NCBI RefSeq assembly: GCF_017745675.1
Contig: NZ_JAFLJM010000026.1
Span: 1 to 53,160, forward strand
DNA length: 53,160 bases
Direction: 5' to 3'
Source of the DNA: Alkalihalobacillus sp. BA299
Lineage (GTDB): Bacteria > Bacillota > Bacilli > Bacillales > Bacillaceae_F
Part shown: piece after piece, positions 41,266-50,657 of the stretch
Numbering within the stretch: the stretch's first letter is position 1
How the letters are laid out: each line of letters begins with the position of its first letter
Program-made: the position numbers and the translations under genes
Notes under the pieces: generated by a model
The model's database searches: none
What the model was told of the DNA's origin: nothing
The model's input: the letters and a program-made list of their open reading frames with translations, nothing else

Positions 41266-41831
41266 TCAAAACAAGTAATAAAACGAGTCACCACTTTCTC
41301 TTTCTAATCTATATAACTCAAGGAAGGTTTTACGAACAGCATCGTGGATAATTTTTCTTACAGTTGTTTGGTTAGCTTTTCTACCACCGATTTTTTTCAT
41401 AGTGTAAATGGTCCATTCATCAAGTTTCTTGTCTGAGTAGAGATTAGAAGATTGCACGTTAGCTCGATAATTTGAATTATTGTATATAAAATTAATTTTA
41501 ATAGAATCGTGACGGGCATCTAATACTTCAACCCCTTTAACACTGTCAACTTGTCAGGTAATTTATCGGTAATCTCCGAAATAGAGACTCCCAAACCTTT
41601 CAAGACCATCCGGTCTTCCTTAGTTACACTCTTTCTTGCCAATAACTTCAATTCTTCAATTTCTTGTTTTAATTCCTCTATTTTTTTGTCCTGAAGACAA
41701 GAATCTACCAAAAGACTAGCTGCGCCGAAAATCATCTTGTTGTAATCACTTTCAGTAAGCTCATCGAACGGCTTTCTTAATTTATCATACTTTTCAGCTT
41801 TCAACTTTGTGATTTCTTCATCAGTTAATTC
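41266..41831 (-). pseudogene. Frameshifted gene interrupted by an IS110 copy
   Basis: On the minus strand TELTDEEITKLKAEKYDKLR, SDYNKMIFGAASLLVDSCLQ and a coiled-coil segment (KKIEELKQEIEELKLLARK) run to 41520. A one-base shift near 41550 connects to GVEVLDARHDSIKINFIYNN, YRANVQSSNLYSDKKLDEWT and TVRKIIHDAVRKTFLELYRL ending at 41266. The open frame continues upstream to the IS110 junction near 41832, so the N terminus has been cut off. The predicted DNA-binding-like C terminus is only a guess. Confidence 0.65.
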
Positions 41832-42694
41832 CGTCTATGCAGAGCTTCGTGTGGCAAAAAAATTACGCGATCTCTTATCTGTTGACCTCCAATCTGTACA
41901 AGGTCAAATTCATAATTGGATTGATCGGTACTTCCCAGAGTTCCTGACCGTATTTAAGGACTGGGAAGGTTTATCAGCCCTACAAATATAAAAAACTAAA
42001 CCTGTTACCACATGAGTTAATAAAACTATCTGATCAAGAGATATTAACCCATCTAAGAAAAGCTGTAACACGTGCAGTTGGTATTAAAAGAATACAAGAT
42101 TTAAAGCGAGTATCTAGTGAATCAATTGGAATCCGAGAAGGTTCTGATATGGCTAAATTAGAACTAAGTACTTTGATAGATAAGTACGAATTAATTATTC
42201 AGAAGTTCGAAGAGCTTGAATCTAAAAGGGATACCTTACTAGAACAAATCCCTGGAGTTGAACAAATGTTAGCGATAACTGGTATAGGAAAAGATACAGT
42301 TGCGGGCTTTTTTGCAGAGGTCGGAGACCTGAAATATTACTCTCATCCAAGGCAAATTATAAAACTTGCAGGGCTTAGCTTAAAAGAAAATACATCTGGA
42401 AAGCACAAGGGACAAACAAAGATTACAAAGAGAGGCAGGAAAAACCTAAGAGCCCTCTTATTCAGAGTTACCATGCCACTTGTCGCCAAGAATTCAGCCT
42501 TTAAAGCCTTACATGAGTATTATTATACAAAACGGCCTGAAAATCCACTTAAGAAAATGCAGTCTCTTATCGCTTTATGTAATAAATTAATACGTGTATT
42601 GTTCGCTATTGGTAAAAAGCAATTCAGGTTTAGTGAAGAGAAAATGTTAAAGGATATTCCTCATATGGACAGATTACAACAAGTAGCGGCTTAG
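41832..42694 (+). pseudogene. IS110-family transposase, N-terminally truncated
   Basis: Only the C-terminal two thirds survive: YAELRVAKKLRDLLSVDLQS, a frameshift near 41992, then LNLLPHELIKLSDQEILTHL, IPGVEQMLAITGIGKDTVAG, LAGLSLKENTSGKHKGQTKI and RALLFRVTMPLVAKNSAFKA. The DEDD catalytic half is missing, as the element begins abruptly inside another gene. The GLSLKENTSGKHKG segment carries the serine of the C-terminal domain. Downstream is the non-coding end typical of the IS1111 subgroup. It is dead as a transposase. Confidence 0.85.
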
Positions 42695-42788
42695 ATTTCG
42701 ATTGTAATATTCTTATTGATTTTAATAATTGGATTTATTTTATATAGACATTTGAAGCACGGATTAGTAAGTAAAACAACTAACGTAC

Positions 42789-42895
42789 GGACATTGATCC
42801 TGTCGAGCAGCATGTACTGACATCTACCTCATGGAAAGGTTGGACGAAGGAATTTTGGAGCATAGACTCTGTGAGACATGGGAGGGTTGACCTCC
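42789..42895 (+). ncRNA. Candidate guide (bridge/seek) RNA region of the IS110 copy
   Basis: Non-coding sequence 95 bases after the transposase stop contains GACGAAGGAATTTTGGAGC and TGTGAGACATGGGAGGG, conserved with the other copy at 44680-44800. It is flanked by complementary GGAGG/CCTCC-like segments. IS1111-subgroup elements carry their guide RNA at this 3' position. RNA expression is inferred. Confidence 0.45.
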
Positions 42896-42905
42896 TTGAG
42901 AAAAG

Positions 42906-43531
42906 TGGACATCCACCAGTGCGATCATAAATTAGCTAGATATCCACTTTTTGGGTTAAAGTGGCTAGGAAACTATGGTTCTTTTTGCTCTTTGACTCCA
43001 GAATTAACCTCTAATACGACTTTATTCCAACCATTCAATCTCTATTATAAGCTGATCACTGATGAAATCATGAGAAAACAAGAGAAATCGTAAGATTGTC
43101 CTTTATTTATAGAGGGAGTTTAGTTGAAGATCAATGTTTAAATTGTGTTCAACAAACAGGCCATAATGTGCAATAAGAAGTCACAACAGGAATGAGCATT
43201 TACTGTAAAATATAATTAGAATTAATAGGGGGTAAGGTTAATGGTAAGGTAAATTTGGTAGTGAAATCGTTGAGTAAAGACAAAGAACTTAAGAAAAGTA
43301 AAATAGATACGGATGATGGTTTGAACCGATTATATAATTAGGTCTTGGGTACAGATAGCTTACTTCGACCATAGTAATTAAAAAGATGTTTTCCTTATTT
43401 ATTAAATAACAGATAGGTCATAAAGAATCACTTCAAACAGAAGTCAGGATACTGTTGTTGTAAAAGTTACTTTGCAAAATCAAAGATTGATAGAATATTT
43501 AATCTTACATAAGGATAGGAGATGATACCCT
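42906..43531. other. IS end and gene-free spacer
   Basis: Beyond the RNA-like block, the IS110 copy probably ends near 43080. The frame at 42878-43093 spans this non-coding end and has no site. ATAATGTGCAATAAG at 43160 recalls the island repeat. No gene is seen up to the nuclease start. Confidence 0.45.
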
Positions 43532-44365
43532 TTGTCAACCATTGATGAAAGAGAATCATTTTTTGAAAGTATGTATGCTAATCATCCAGAAAAGTTCAAT
43601 CCTGATTGGGTGATATATTCAAAACAAGAATGGGTTGCAACGAATCTAAGATGTGATGTTATTTATAAAAGCAAAAAAGACGGAACACTTCACTTGGTTG
43701 AGATTAAACGACATGAAGCTGATTACCCAAATATTGCACAGGTGATGGAGTACTACGCAAAATTAAAAATGAAAAATATTAATGTACATAAAGTTTATAT
43801 ATTAGCAAAGGGATTTTCAAAGGAATTAAAGTTGGCCATGGAATACTGTAATATTACTCCGATGAAAATTAATTTCGAGAAAATTAAGGAAATTAGCAGT
43901 TTTACGGATGATGAGACTGAAGGTATTTATAGTAATCCTTTAACTGCAATAAAGAATGTTGTTGGCGATTTGCCTCAAGTTCCCATAGGAATAGAGAGTT
44001 TTGATTTTATGTTTGAGCAATATAAGGATACATTAATGAGCACTCCACAGTCGCATTACTTTGAAATATGGGAGTTTAAAGTACCAAATCCAGGTGGGCA
44101 GTATTATCTGTTATCCATTAAACATGATGGTAATTTGTATCACTTTAATAATAAGTTTGATTATATGGCAGGGACTAAAAAAAATCTAAGTGATTCTACA
44201 AGAAATTTTGCATGGGATTTCTTCAAACAACATTGCTTAGATAAACCCTACAAAAACGTCATCATAAGGTCGTACAATCCAACGAGAGGAGGTAGAAAAT
44301 TAGAGGATACAAAACTGAAAATAGACGAATTTTTAAGGGGAAATGTGAACCCTGAGTTGCAATAA
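43532..44365 (+). CDS. Predicted PD-(D/E)XK nuclease
   Basis: 277 residues. The N-terminal third carries a canonical PD-(D/E)XK core: LRCDVIYKSKKDGTLHLVEI with Asp42 and Glu57-Ile-Lys59, followed by the helix DYPNIAQVMEYYAKLK and a strand VHKVYILAKGFS. The rest (YFEIWEFKVPNPGGQYYLLS, NFAWDFFKQHC) is unrecognised and may recognise the target. A TTG start at 43532 follows AGGAGATGAT. It stands alone between two decayed IS110 copies. The nuclease core is clear; its role in restriction, repair or element stability is unknown. Confidence 0.78.
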   Translation: MSTIDERESFFESMYANHPEKFNPDWVIYSKQEWVATNLRCDVIYKSKKDGTLHLVEIKRHEADYPNIAQVMEYYAKLKMKNINVHKVYILAKGFSKELKLAMEYCNITPMKINFEKIKEISSFTDDETEGIYSNPLTAIKNVVGDLPQVPIGIESFDFMFEQYKDTLMSTPQSHYFEIWEFKVPNPGGQYYLLSIKHDGNLYHFNNKFDYMAGTKKNLSDSTRNFAWDFFKQHCLDKPYKNVIIRSYNPTRGGRKLEDTKLKIDEFLRGNVNPELQ

Positions 44366-44679
44366 AATAATGGAATTCATAGAGGAGTATCATTTAGTTA
44401 AAGCAGTACATTCTAATTGAAAGATGTACTGCCTACTTCAGGAATAGAGCGCGATTAATGAATTAGGGGTCGCTAATCTTATTAAACTCCCTAAGTTAGA
44501 TAGATATATCTCTCAAATGCTCACTTATTCACAGGATTTCAAACTACTTGATTGTACTATGACTTAATAATGGATTGTGTTTTGAGAGTAAGAGCTACAT
44601 GAAGTCGTGCGGGAATAGAGGAGGTAGTATCTAACTCCATTTATTACCAATATAAGCACGTATTCTCCACGCCGCCCCT
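44366..44679. other. Gene-free spacer
   Basis: No frame with a binding site. It probably contains the outer end of the minus-strand IS110 copy and decayed sequence. Confidence 0.4.
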
Positions 44680-44800
44680 GGAGGCTATCCCTCCCATGTC
44701 TCAACGGGTCTAAGCCCTTTTATTCCTTCGTCATGCCTATCCAAGGGGTGGAGGCTGTTTTGCTAACGGAACGGGTCAGTGCCCTTTTGTTTAAGAGATC
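44680..44800 (-). ncRNA. Candidate guide (bridge/seek) RNA region of the second IS110 copy
   Basis: Read on the minus strand, GACGAAGGAATAAAAGGGC, TTGAGACATGGGAGGG and an AGCCTCC pair with upstream CAGCCTCC-like sequence occur in the order seen at 42789-42895. It lies 180 bases beyond the transposase stop, the 3' position expected for IS1111-type elements. Confidence 0.45.
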
Positions 44801-44978
44801 CAGTACTCCGTGCTTTTTTGAGATCCAACGAATAAGACAACATTCAAAATAATTATTCTAGCTATTAAGCTGCAATAGGTGAAAAAGTTTGTAGTTTTTT
44901 AGGACAATAAGATTCATCTCTTTTAGCCATTCCTAACTAAAAGTCTTGCGAGCTTGCCAATCAATTTCATAATGGATT

Positions 44979-46139
44979 TCATTTTTTTGATTTTTTAACA
45001 TGTACATTGTGGGCGTGATAAGCTTTGAATTCAGGATTATTTGCAATAAGTGATATGGTCGCTAAGTAAAGGAAACGGCGTAACCTAGACCTTCCACGCT
45101 TGAACAGCACAATTTGACCCTTCCATTTGCCTGAACTCGCCTCTGCTAGATGTAAACCAGCGTGTCGTAGGAGAGAATTACCGTGTGCGAAACCACTTAA
45201 ATCTCCTGCTTCTCCAAGGATTCCAGCCAGAGAAATTTTACTAATACCTTTTATGGCAAGTAGTTTGTCTGTAAAAGTAATCTGTTTGAGTGCGTTTGTG
45301 ACTTCTTTTTCTACCCTTGCAAGTTGAGCTGTAGCTAAATCAAATTCTTCAAGTAATTGTTCTAAATGAAGTTTATAAGCAGCGGTAGCTTGTGTACTTC
45401 CAACAGAGTGTTTAGCTAATTCAATAAGTAAACGTGCTTTATGTAACCCTGCGTGTCGTTGCATCACAGTTCTCTATCCATCAATAATTTCTTGAGGTTC
45501 TAAAGATTGAAGATCGCTTGGTGTAGGAAATAAACGGAGAGTTGCGATAGCTCCTTTGCCTTTGACATCTTTAAATACTTGTCGAAGTTCTGGAAATACA
45601 AAATCGACCCAACGGTTAATCTGATTGATAGAACTGACTAATCTTTTAACGATCACGTCACGGTTTGACATAAGTACTCGTAATTGTTCAAAGGCTTCTG
45701 AAGTCGGGCGAATAATCGCATATTACCCATTCTTGACCATATCAGCAATAACTAGAGCGTCTTTAATATCACTCTTAGATTGTGTATTATCTCGGTTTTC
45801 TTTATTCTTTTTTACAAGGTGAGGATTGACAGTTACAACATCAACGTTATGATTGTAGAGCCATTTGGAGAGGTTTAGCCAGTAATGTCCCGTAGGTTCC
45901 ATTCCAACAATAGCTGTTTTAAAGTTCGCCTTAGTAATTAAATGATTTATCCATTCTAATAATCTAGCGAAGCCATCTTCTTTATTTTCAAATGTAAGAG
46001 GCTCACCAACGATAATCCCACGAAAATTAACAGCACGAGCTACATGAAATTGTTGGGCTATATCTACTCCTACAACAAGGTGTTCATGTGTAATTCTTTC
46101 AATCAATTGATTTTGTTTGTTTTGCATTTTATACTTCAT
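44979..46139 (-). pseudogene. IS110-family transposase with two nonsense codons
   Basis: The full 386-codon gene is in one frame but carries TAA at 45723-45725 and TAG at 45474-45476. The N-terminal DEDD domain is intact in sequence (VVGVDIAQQFHVARA, GMEPTGHYW, SKSDIKDALVIAD). The C-terminal domain has IKGISKISLAGILGEAG, LLRHAGLHLAEASSGKWKGQ and RFLYLATISLIANNPEFKAY. GGAGGAAGCTCTACT precedes the ATG. Both stops must be read through for activity, so it is inactive now, but decay is recent. A palindromic CTAACGGAAGCGTTAG lies outside its 5' end near 46246. Confidence 0.88.
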
Positions 46140-46336
46140 AGTAGAGCTTCCTCCTTAGATTTTTGAGTTTAGAGTGGTGTCTTTACTCATATCTTACTGA
46201 GGGGCTCTATTTTTTTCAAAGTTGAAATTAACGCACTACAGGAATGCTAACGGAAGCGTTAGTTCAATAATCCAAGACCTTCAATATATATTGAGTTTTG
46301 CATTAAATATTTATTGAAGGTCTAAGTCTTACGTCT

Positions 46337-47293
46337 TTATGACGCTTCTTTATCATCTTTTTCGAAAGATATATTCCTCACTACTTCTGCTGCCTTTATT
46401 AACTGATACAGCTTGAGAACGTCTTTCCTTGTAATACTCTCATAATTAAAAGCCCCATGCATTATCCAATTACGATTAATATTCTCTGGATGTTCTTCCC
46501 AGGAAGGTTTAAAAATCTCTTCAAAAACTTTAAATACTCTTCTAAAGAAAAGTAAGTTTATAGCAAGCTCGTCTTCTGTATTTTCTACATAGTCAACTAA
46601 TTTAAAATATAGCTTATTTTTATGATGTTTTAGCTTTGGTTTCAATGTTATATCAATCTCGTATTCTTCAAAAGTAGTACCAATCAGACCTTCAATTACA
46701 GAAAAAAGAGGAAAAGTAGCAAGAGCATATTGTTTCGTTTTAAATGCTGAATACGACTGTTCAAGAATTAAAGCATATTTATTGTATATTTCATCAGTTT
46801 TAAAATAATCCATATAAGAATCAATTCGCTCTTCTACATATTGCTCGATTGTTTCATCCGAAGGAGTATCTTCACTTTCAAATTCATCCAATAAATCGAA
46901 CATATCTCGATCTATTGCCCATAGATCTTTATCGAATTTTCCCATTGAATTCTCATATGCCTCAAGCCTTATCCTTAGCCCCTCTCTAATACGATTAAAG
47001 TCTATGTTCTTTAATGTTTTATTTACGGCAAGCGGTAAATGGAGTGATGAATTACTAAGAAAAATACTATTCATACTAACTGCTTTTTTTAAGGCAGTAG
47101 CAATAGATTCAGTGGATTTTTTATAACTTTCGCTTAACCTTTGGAAGCTCCTGGTTATCTCAGGATCAATGGTAATTTTTTGTTTTTCAAGTTTCTGTTG
47201 AATATCTTTAATCTGGGTTGATATGTCCACCGCTTGTATTTTAGGATCAATTTTTTGCTTAATCAAATCATTTAAAGTTAATTCTTTACTCAT
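46337..47293 (-). CDS. HEPN-like protein (possible RNase)
   Basis: 318 residues. The N-terminal half is helical and charged. The C-terminal third (about 165-305) is all helical with EIYNKYALILEQSYSAFKTK, YALATFPLFSVIEGLI and NINRNWIMHGAFNYESITRK, containing Arg274-x4-His279, the RxxxxH signature of HEPN ribonucleases, here followed by Gly. HEPN proteins act in abortive infection and toxin-antitoxin systems by cutting RNA. No partner gene is adjacent. GGGAGGAATCA precedes the ATG. Enzymatic activity is inferred from the motif only. Confidence 0.7.
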   Translation of the reverse strand: MSKELTLNDLIKQKIDPKIQAVDISTQIKDIQQKLEKQKITIDPEITRSFQRLSESYKKSTESIATALKKAVSMNSIFLSNSSLHLPLAVNKTLKNIDFNRIREGLRIRLEAYENSMGKFDKDLWAIDRDMFDLLDEFESEDTPSDETIEQYVEERIDSYMDYFKTDEIYNKYALILEQSYSAFKTKQYALATFPLFSVIEGLIGTTFEEYEIDITLKPKLKHHKNKLYFKLVDYVENTEDELAINLLFFRRVFKVFEEIFKPSWEEHPENINRNWIMHGAFNYESITRKDVLKLYQLIKAAEVVRNISFEKDDKEAS

Positions 47294-47723
47294 TGATTCC
47301 TCCCATAATTCTTTAGCTTTTCCTTATTTTAACACAGTTCACATTGATGTATTATTGCTAATAAAGGTCTTTTTCTTTTTTTACACTTTGCAACTATATT
47401 TAATTGAATTTTATTTTGAGATTATCAACTATTAAAACAGAGTTACATTGTTGTACAGTACAACGATACTGCGCATTGAATCAACAACTTTGTGAAAAAA
47501 ATGTACTTAAAGTACTTATATTACAAACGTGTGCTTTAGTGGAAAATAAAAGCAAGACGCACAGGTATTAACCTGTGCGTTCTTGTATGCTAATTATAAA
47601 TTTGTAGAGGATTTAAATGTGAAAATACACTGTTATCTAGCTTGTGAATACGTCTCCTCCCGAAACTGAACGCGTTACCTATAAGTATGAAAAATATAAA
47701 TAAAGCTTAAGGAAATGAAAAAA
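47294..47723. other. Spacer with repeat copy and hairpin
   Basis: It contains a diverged copy of the island repeat (ATACTGCGCATTGAAT, TTTGTGAAAAAAATGTACTT at 47465-47520). The strong hairpin at 47552-47590 is listed separately. No gene is seen. Confidence 0.45.
47552..47590. terminator. Strong hairpin, possible bidirectional terminator
   Basis: A nine-pair CGCACAGGT / ACCTGTGCG core with a four-base loop, extended by A/T-rich flanks on both sides. Confidence 0.6.
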
Positions 47724-48194
47724 TCACTGCCTACTAATCCGCTGCACCACCGTCTCAATATCAAAAACTCGTTTATTCAAAGCTGCCGTCTTATCATCCA
47801 CATGATGAGCAATTTTCTCTGTATAAGCACCTAGGTTATCAATTAAGTTTTGGTTTAACTTCTCAACGCCTTCTTTCATCTCAACGATATTCGAACGAAT
47901 TTCTTGTTGGCTAAGTTCGAGTTTTGCTTGACCGGCTTTTAGTCCATTAATATCAGATTGAATATCTCGTTGGTTTTGAGCAAGGCTATGTTGGGTATCT
48001 TTCAGTACACTAATATCGGACTGCATTTCTCGTTGATTTTGAGCAAGGCTTTGCTGTCCGTCTTTCAGTACACTTATATCAGATTGCATTTCTCGTTGGT
48101 TTTGAGCAAGGCCTTGTTGTCCATCTTTCAGTACATCAATATCCGACCGCATTTCTTTTAACTCACTAAGAATAAGTTTTAATGTATTCTCCAT
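47724..48194 (-). CDS. Coiled-coil protein with 21-residue tandem repeats
   Basis: 156 residues, wholly helical. The unit REMQSDISVLKDGQQSLAQN plus Q recurs from about residue 14 to 110, three times nearly identical and twice diverged, keeping a heptad Leu/Ile pattern; DNA-level repeats are 63 bases. The C-terminal part (NLGAYTEKIAHHVDDKTAAL, VFDIETVVQRISRQ) is non-repetitive. No signal or membrane helix. Similar repeat proteins occur in Bacillus genomes, but their function is unknown to me. AGGGATCAAA precedes the ATG. Copy number of the repeat probably varies between strains. Confidence 0.8.
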   Translation of the reverse strand: MENTLKLILSELKEMRSDIDVLKDGQQGLAQNQREMQSDISVLKDGQQSLAQNQREMQSDISVLKDTQHSLAQNQRDIQSDINGLKAGQAKLELSQQEIRSNIVEMKEGVEKLNQNLIDNLGAYTEKIAHHVDDKTAALNKRVFDIETVVQRISRQ

Positions 48195-48260
48195 TTTGAT
48201 CCCTCCGATTAATTGCTTCTATTATATCATCGTTTTGCTTTTATTTAATTAGTAAAATCA

Positions 48261-49400
48261 TCATACTATATTGTTGTTATTCACACTCCTCATCGCCTGC
48301 TCAAACTTATCTGCCGCACTTTTCTGCATATCTGGTACAACATGACTATAGATGTCTAGGGTGACATTTGTTTTACTATGGCCGAGCCGCTCGGATACGA
48401 CTTTCGGATGTTCCCCCAGCTGCAGCATGATCGTGGCGTGGGTATGTCTCAAGTCATGAAAACGAATGTCGGGTACGCCGCTTTCTTTAATCATTCTTTT
48501 GTAATATCGGATGAGGTTTCTAGCATCAATAGGTTTTCCAGTTTCGATACATGCAACTAGATTGTAATCTTCATAGGCGGGGCCGAGTAAGATCTTTTGT
48601 TCGTTTTGTTCTTTTTTATGCTGCTTTAATTCTTCGGTGACGTGCTTAGGGATTGAGATAAGTCGCTTTGATCCGCGAGTTTTAGGTTCTTGAAAAATTA
48701 ATCCTTTAGCGGTCCTGGAAAGCGTTTGCGTTACACTGATATTTCCATCTTTTAAATGACAATCCTTCCAGCGTAAGCCGAGGATCTCGCCTTGCCTCAT
48801 CCCAGTATAGATTGCAAGGAGAAAGACGATATAAAACCGTTTGCCTTTCACATACTCGAGAAAGGTTGTTGCATCTTCTAGCGTCCACGTTCTTATTTCT
48901 TTCGCTTCGAGACGTGGGGGATCGACTAGTTCAATAATACTTTTATTGATGTATTGCCATTTAACTGCTTTGTTAAAAGCCTTCCGTAATACGGCATGCA
49001 TGGTTCGTACATATTCAGCCGAATAGTTTTCATCCTGGAGCTTTTGTAAATAAAATCCTTGCACCATCGCAGGTGTTAACTTGGGGACTTTGACATGTCC
49101 GAGGCTTGGTATGATGTGTTTTTGAATGATATACATATGGGTTTCGTACGTTTTTTGACGGAATGCGTGTTTACCATGCGTAGTCATAAACTCGAGTAAT
49201 ATTTCTTCCACTGTTTTTTGACTTGGCTCAACGTATTCCCCTTTCATTAATTCGTTAATTAGCTTATTGCAAGCATGTTGTGCTTCTTTTTTGGTTTTAA
49301 AGCCAGACTGGGTTTTCTGTTTCCTCTTGTTATTAGCATCTCTTCCAAGATCGATTGTAAATGACCACTTATCCCCACGTTTTCGAAAGTATCCTTTCAT
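48261..49400 (-). CDS. int: Phage/ICE-type tyrosine recombinase (integrase)
   Basis: 379 residues of the Tn916/ICEBs1 Int type. An N-terminal AP2-like arm-binding domain (YFRKRGDKWSFTIDLGRD) precedes a SAM-like core-binding domain (about 60-160) and a catalytic domain with Arg202 (TGMRQGEILGLRW), His315-x2-Arg318 (FHDLRHTHA), His341 (LGHSKTNVTLDIYSH) and nucleophile Tyr351. All catalytic residues are present. AGGTGATGAA precedes the ATG. It would integrate an element at an attachment site, probably a tRNA. No excisionase is evident, and no matching tRNA end lies nearby in the window. Confidence 0.93.
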   Translation of the reverse strand: MKGYFRKRGDKWSFTIDLGRDANNKRKQKTQSGFKTKKEAQHACNKLINELMKGEYVEPSQKTVEEILLEFMTTHGKHAFRQKTYETHMYIIQKHIIPSLGHVKVPKLTPAMVQGFYLQKLQDENYSAEYVRTMHAVLRKAFNKAVKWQYINKSIIELVDPPRLEAKEIRTWTLEDATTFLEYVKGKRFYIVFLLAIYTGMRQGEILGLRWKDCHLKDGNISVTQTLSRTAKGLIFQEPKTRGSKRLISIPKHVTEELKQHKKEQNEQKILLGPAYEDYNLVACIETGKPIDARNLIRYYKRMIKESGVPDIRFHDLRHTHATIMLQLGEHPKVVSERLGHSKTNVTLDIYSHVVPDMQKSAADKFEQAMRSVNNNNIV

Positions 49401-49812
49401 TTCATCACCTCATTAATCGCTCTACCTAATTAAAGAATAAAATGAAAAGAGTAGGTTGGATGGTAAAGTAATGGCATAATGTATAGTTATTTTTTATCTT
49501 ATTTACCAAAAGTGGATTAATGAGATAGGATGATTACCAACAAAAGCTAATTGTGATTTTAGTGTAGGAAAGAGTTGCTTAATAGGTGAGGGTTAGGAAT
49601 AGTGATTGAGCTATCATAGTACATTGCGCGGAGGAAAAATACTAATACTTCTTTAAATAAACAAGTCCCACTTAATGGGACTTGTCATGAGGAACTCTGT
49701 CTTTACGAAAAAAGAAGTCCTTTATTCATCGGTTGCATAAAAAAGAATGATTAACCCACATAATAATCTCAAGTTTGTATTAATTTATTCCTAAGTATCA
49801 TTCGAACAGAAA
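49401..49812. other. Gene-free stretch next to the integrase
   Basis: No gene. A perfect hairpin (CAAGTCCCA / TGGGACTTG, near 49668-49690) lies in the middle. This region is where the integrase's own attachment site would be expected, but no tRNA-like end is recognised. Confidence 0.45.
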
Positions 49813-50142
49813 CTATTGTCTTTGTAAAATTCCTAATTTTAGTTTTAACTCATAAAGTCTTTTCGAGGCTATTTTATATTCAAAATCGACTTGAGTGACT
49901 GCATAAACAATTAAATTACGCTGATATTCATTTTTTAAGATTGAGAATACAGTAGGTTTTTTATTTTTGATGAATGCCATGACTTCAGTGACGGGTAAAG
50001 ATACGTTTGTGGTTGTTATTCCTAAAAATGAAGTAATAAAATGTTTAAAAGGTAATACAGAATCTCTCTTATCGGGCAGAGTAACAAGCATATTGCCCAT
50101 TTTTTCTAATGCATCTTTAAGTTCTGGTTCATTTAATTCCAT
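49813..50142 (-). CDS. Hypothetical helical protein
   Basis: 109 residues, mixed helical (MELNEPELKDALEKMGNMLV, VMAFIKNKKPTVFSILKNEY, ASKRLYELKLKLGILQRQ). No motif is recognised. AGAGGAAATTAAA precedes the ATG, after a second GGAGTG. It lies alone between the integrase and sda. Confidence 0.55.
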   Translation of the reverse strand: MELNEPELKDALEKMGNMLVTLPDKRDSVLPFKHFITSFLGITTTNVSLPVTEVMAFIKNKKPTVFSILKNEYQRNLIVYAVTQVDFEYKIASKRLYELKLKLGILQRQ

Positions 50143-50531
50143 TTTAATTTCCTCTACACTCCTTCAAAAAAATTGGTGCCAAATGAAAACTTCGTGATGG
50201 TATTCTAAAGGAGTACTTTTCATTGGCAGCTGGCTGACATCGGTTTCCCATTAGTCCCTATAGCTTTGCGTCCTTATTTTTCAACAAGTTTGCCTTTTGC
50301 AATCATTGTAGAATTATATCGAAAATTAGTGGTGGGGTAAAGAACGACGTCGTGTTAAGATCAAGAAAATATGTAAAACATATATTACGTTTCTATGATC
50401 AAAAAGAAAATTTTATCGTAAAATGAAAACCTAAATTTAAAAAATAAAAAGCCCACTCAAAAAAAGAGGGGACAAAAGACGGTTGAAATTAGCAGGCATT
50501 TTCCATATATTTTTGATAAGGAGTGAGGAAT
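50143..50531. other. Gene-free stretch
   Basis: AT-rich sequence without a supported gene. An ATTTTTT-flanked palindrome is not evident. The end carries the AAGGAGTGAGG binding site of the next micro-ORF. Confidence 0.4.
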
Positions 50532-50657
50532 TTGTCGGCCAAACAGGAATTCGATCAATTAGTGATATATTTTGAAACTAAATTAAATAGAAGTTTATTA
50601 GAAAAAGAAATAGAATATATAAAATGGTTACAAGAAAAGATATACTGTACTAAATAA
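50532..50657 (+). CDS. 41-residue small protein, unknown
   Basis: A TTG start after AAGGAGTGAGGAAT encodes MSAKQEFDQLVIYFETKLNR, then a charged helix ending WLQEKIYCTK. It is an amphipathic two-helix protein, the size of small sporulation regulators such as Sda or Spo0E, but it lacks the Spo0E SQELD motif. Its stop abuts the stop of the convergent sda gene, with no gap. Support is the strong binding site. Confidence 0.55.
   Translation: MSAKQEFDQLVIYFETKLNRSLLEKEIEYIKWLQEKIYCTK

Noticed and set aside
42878..43093. 71-codon frame after the IS110 copy
   Set aside because: It lies in the element's non-coding 3' end, matches no protein I know and has no supported start.
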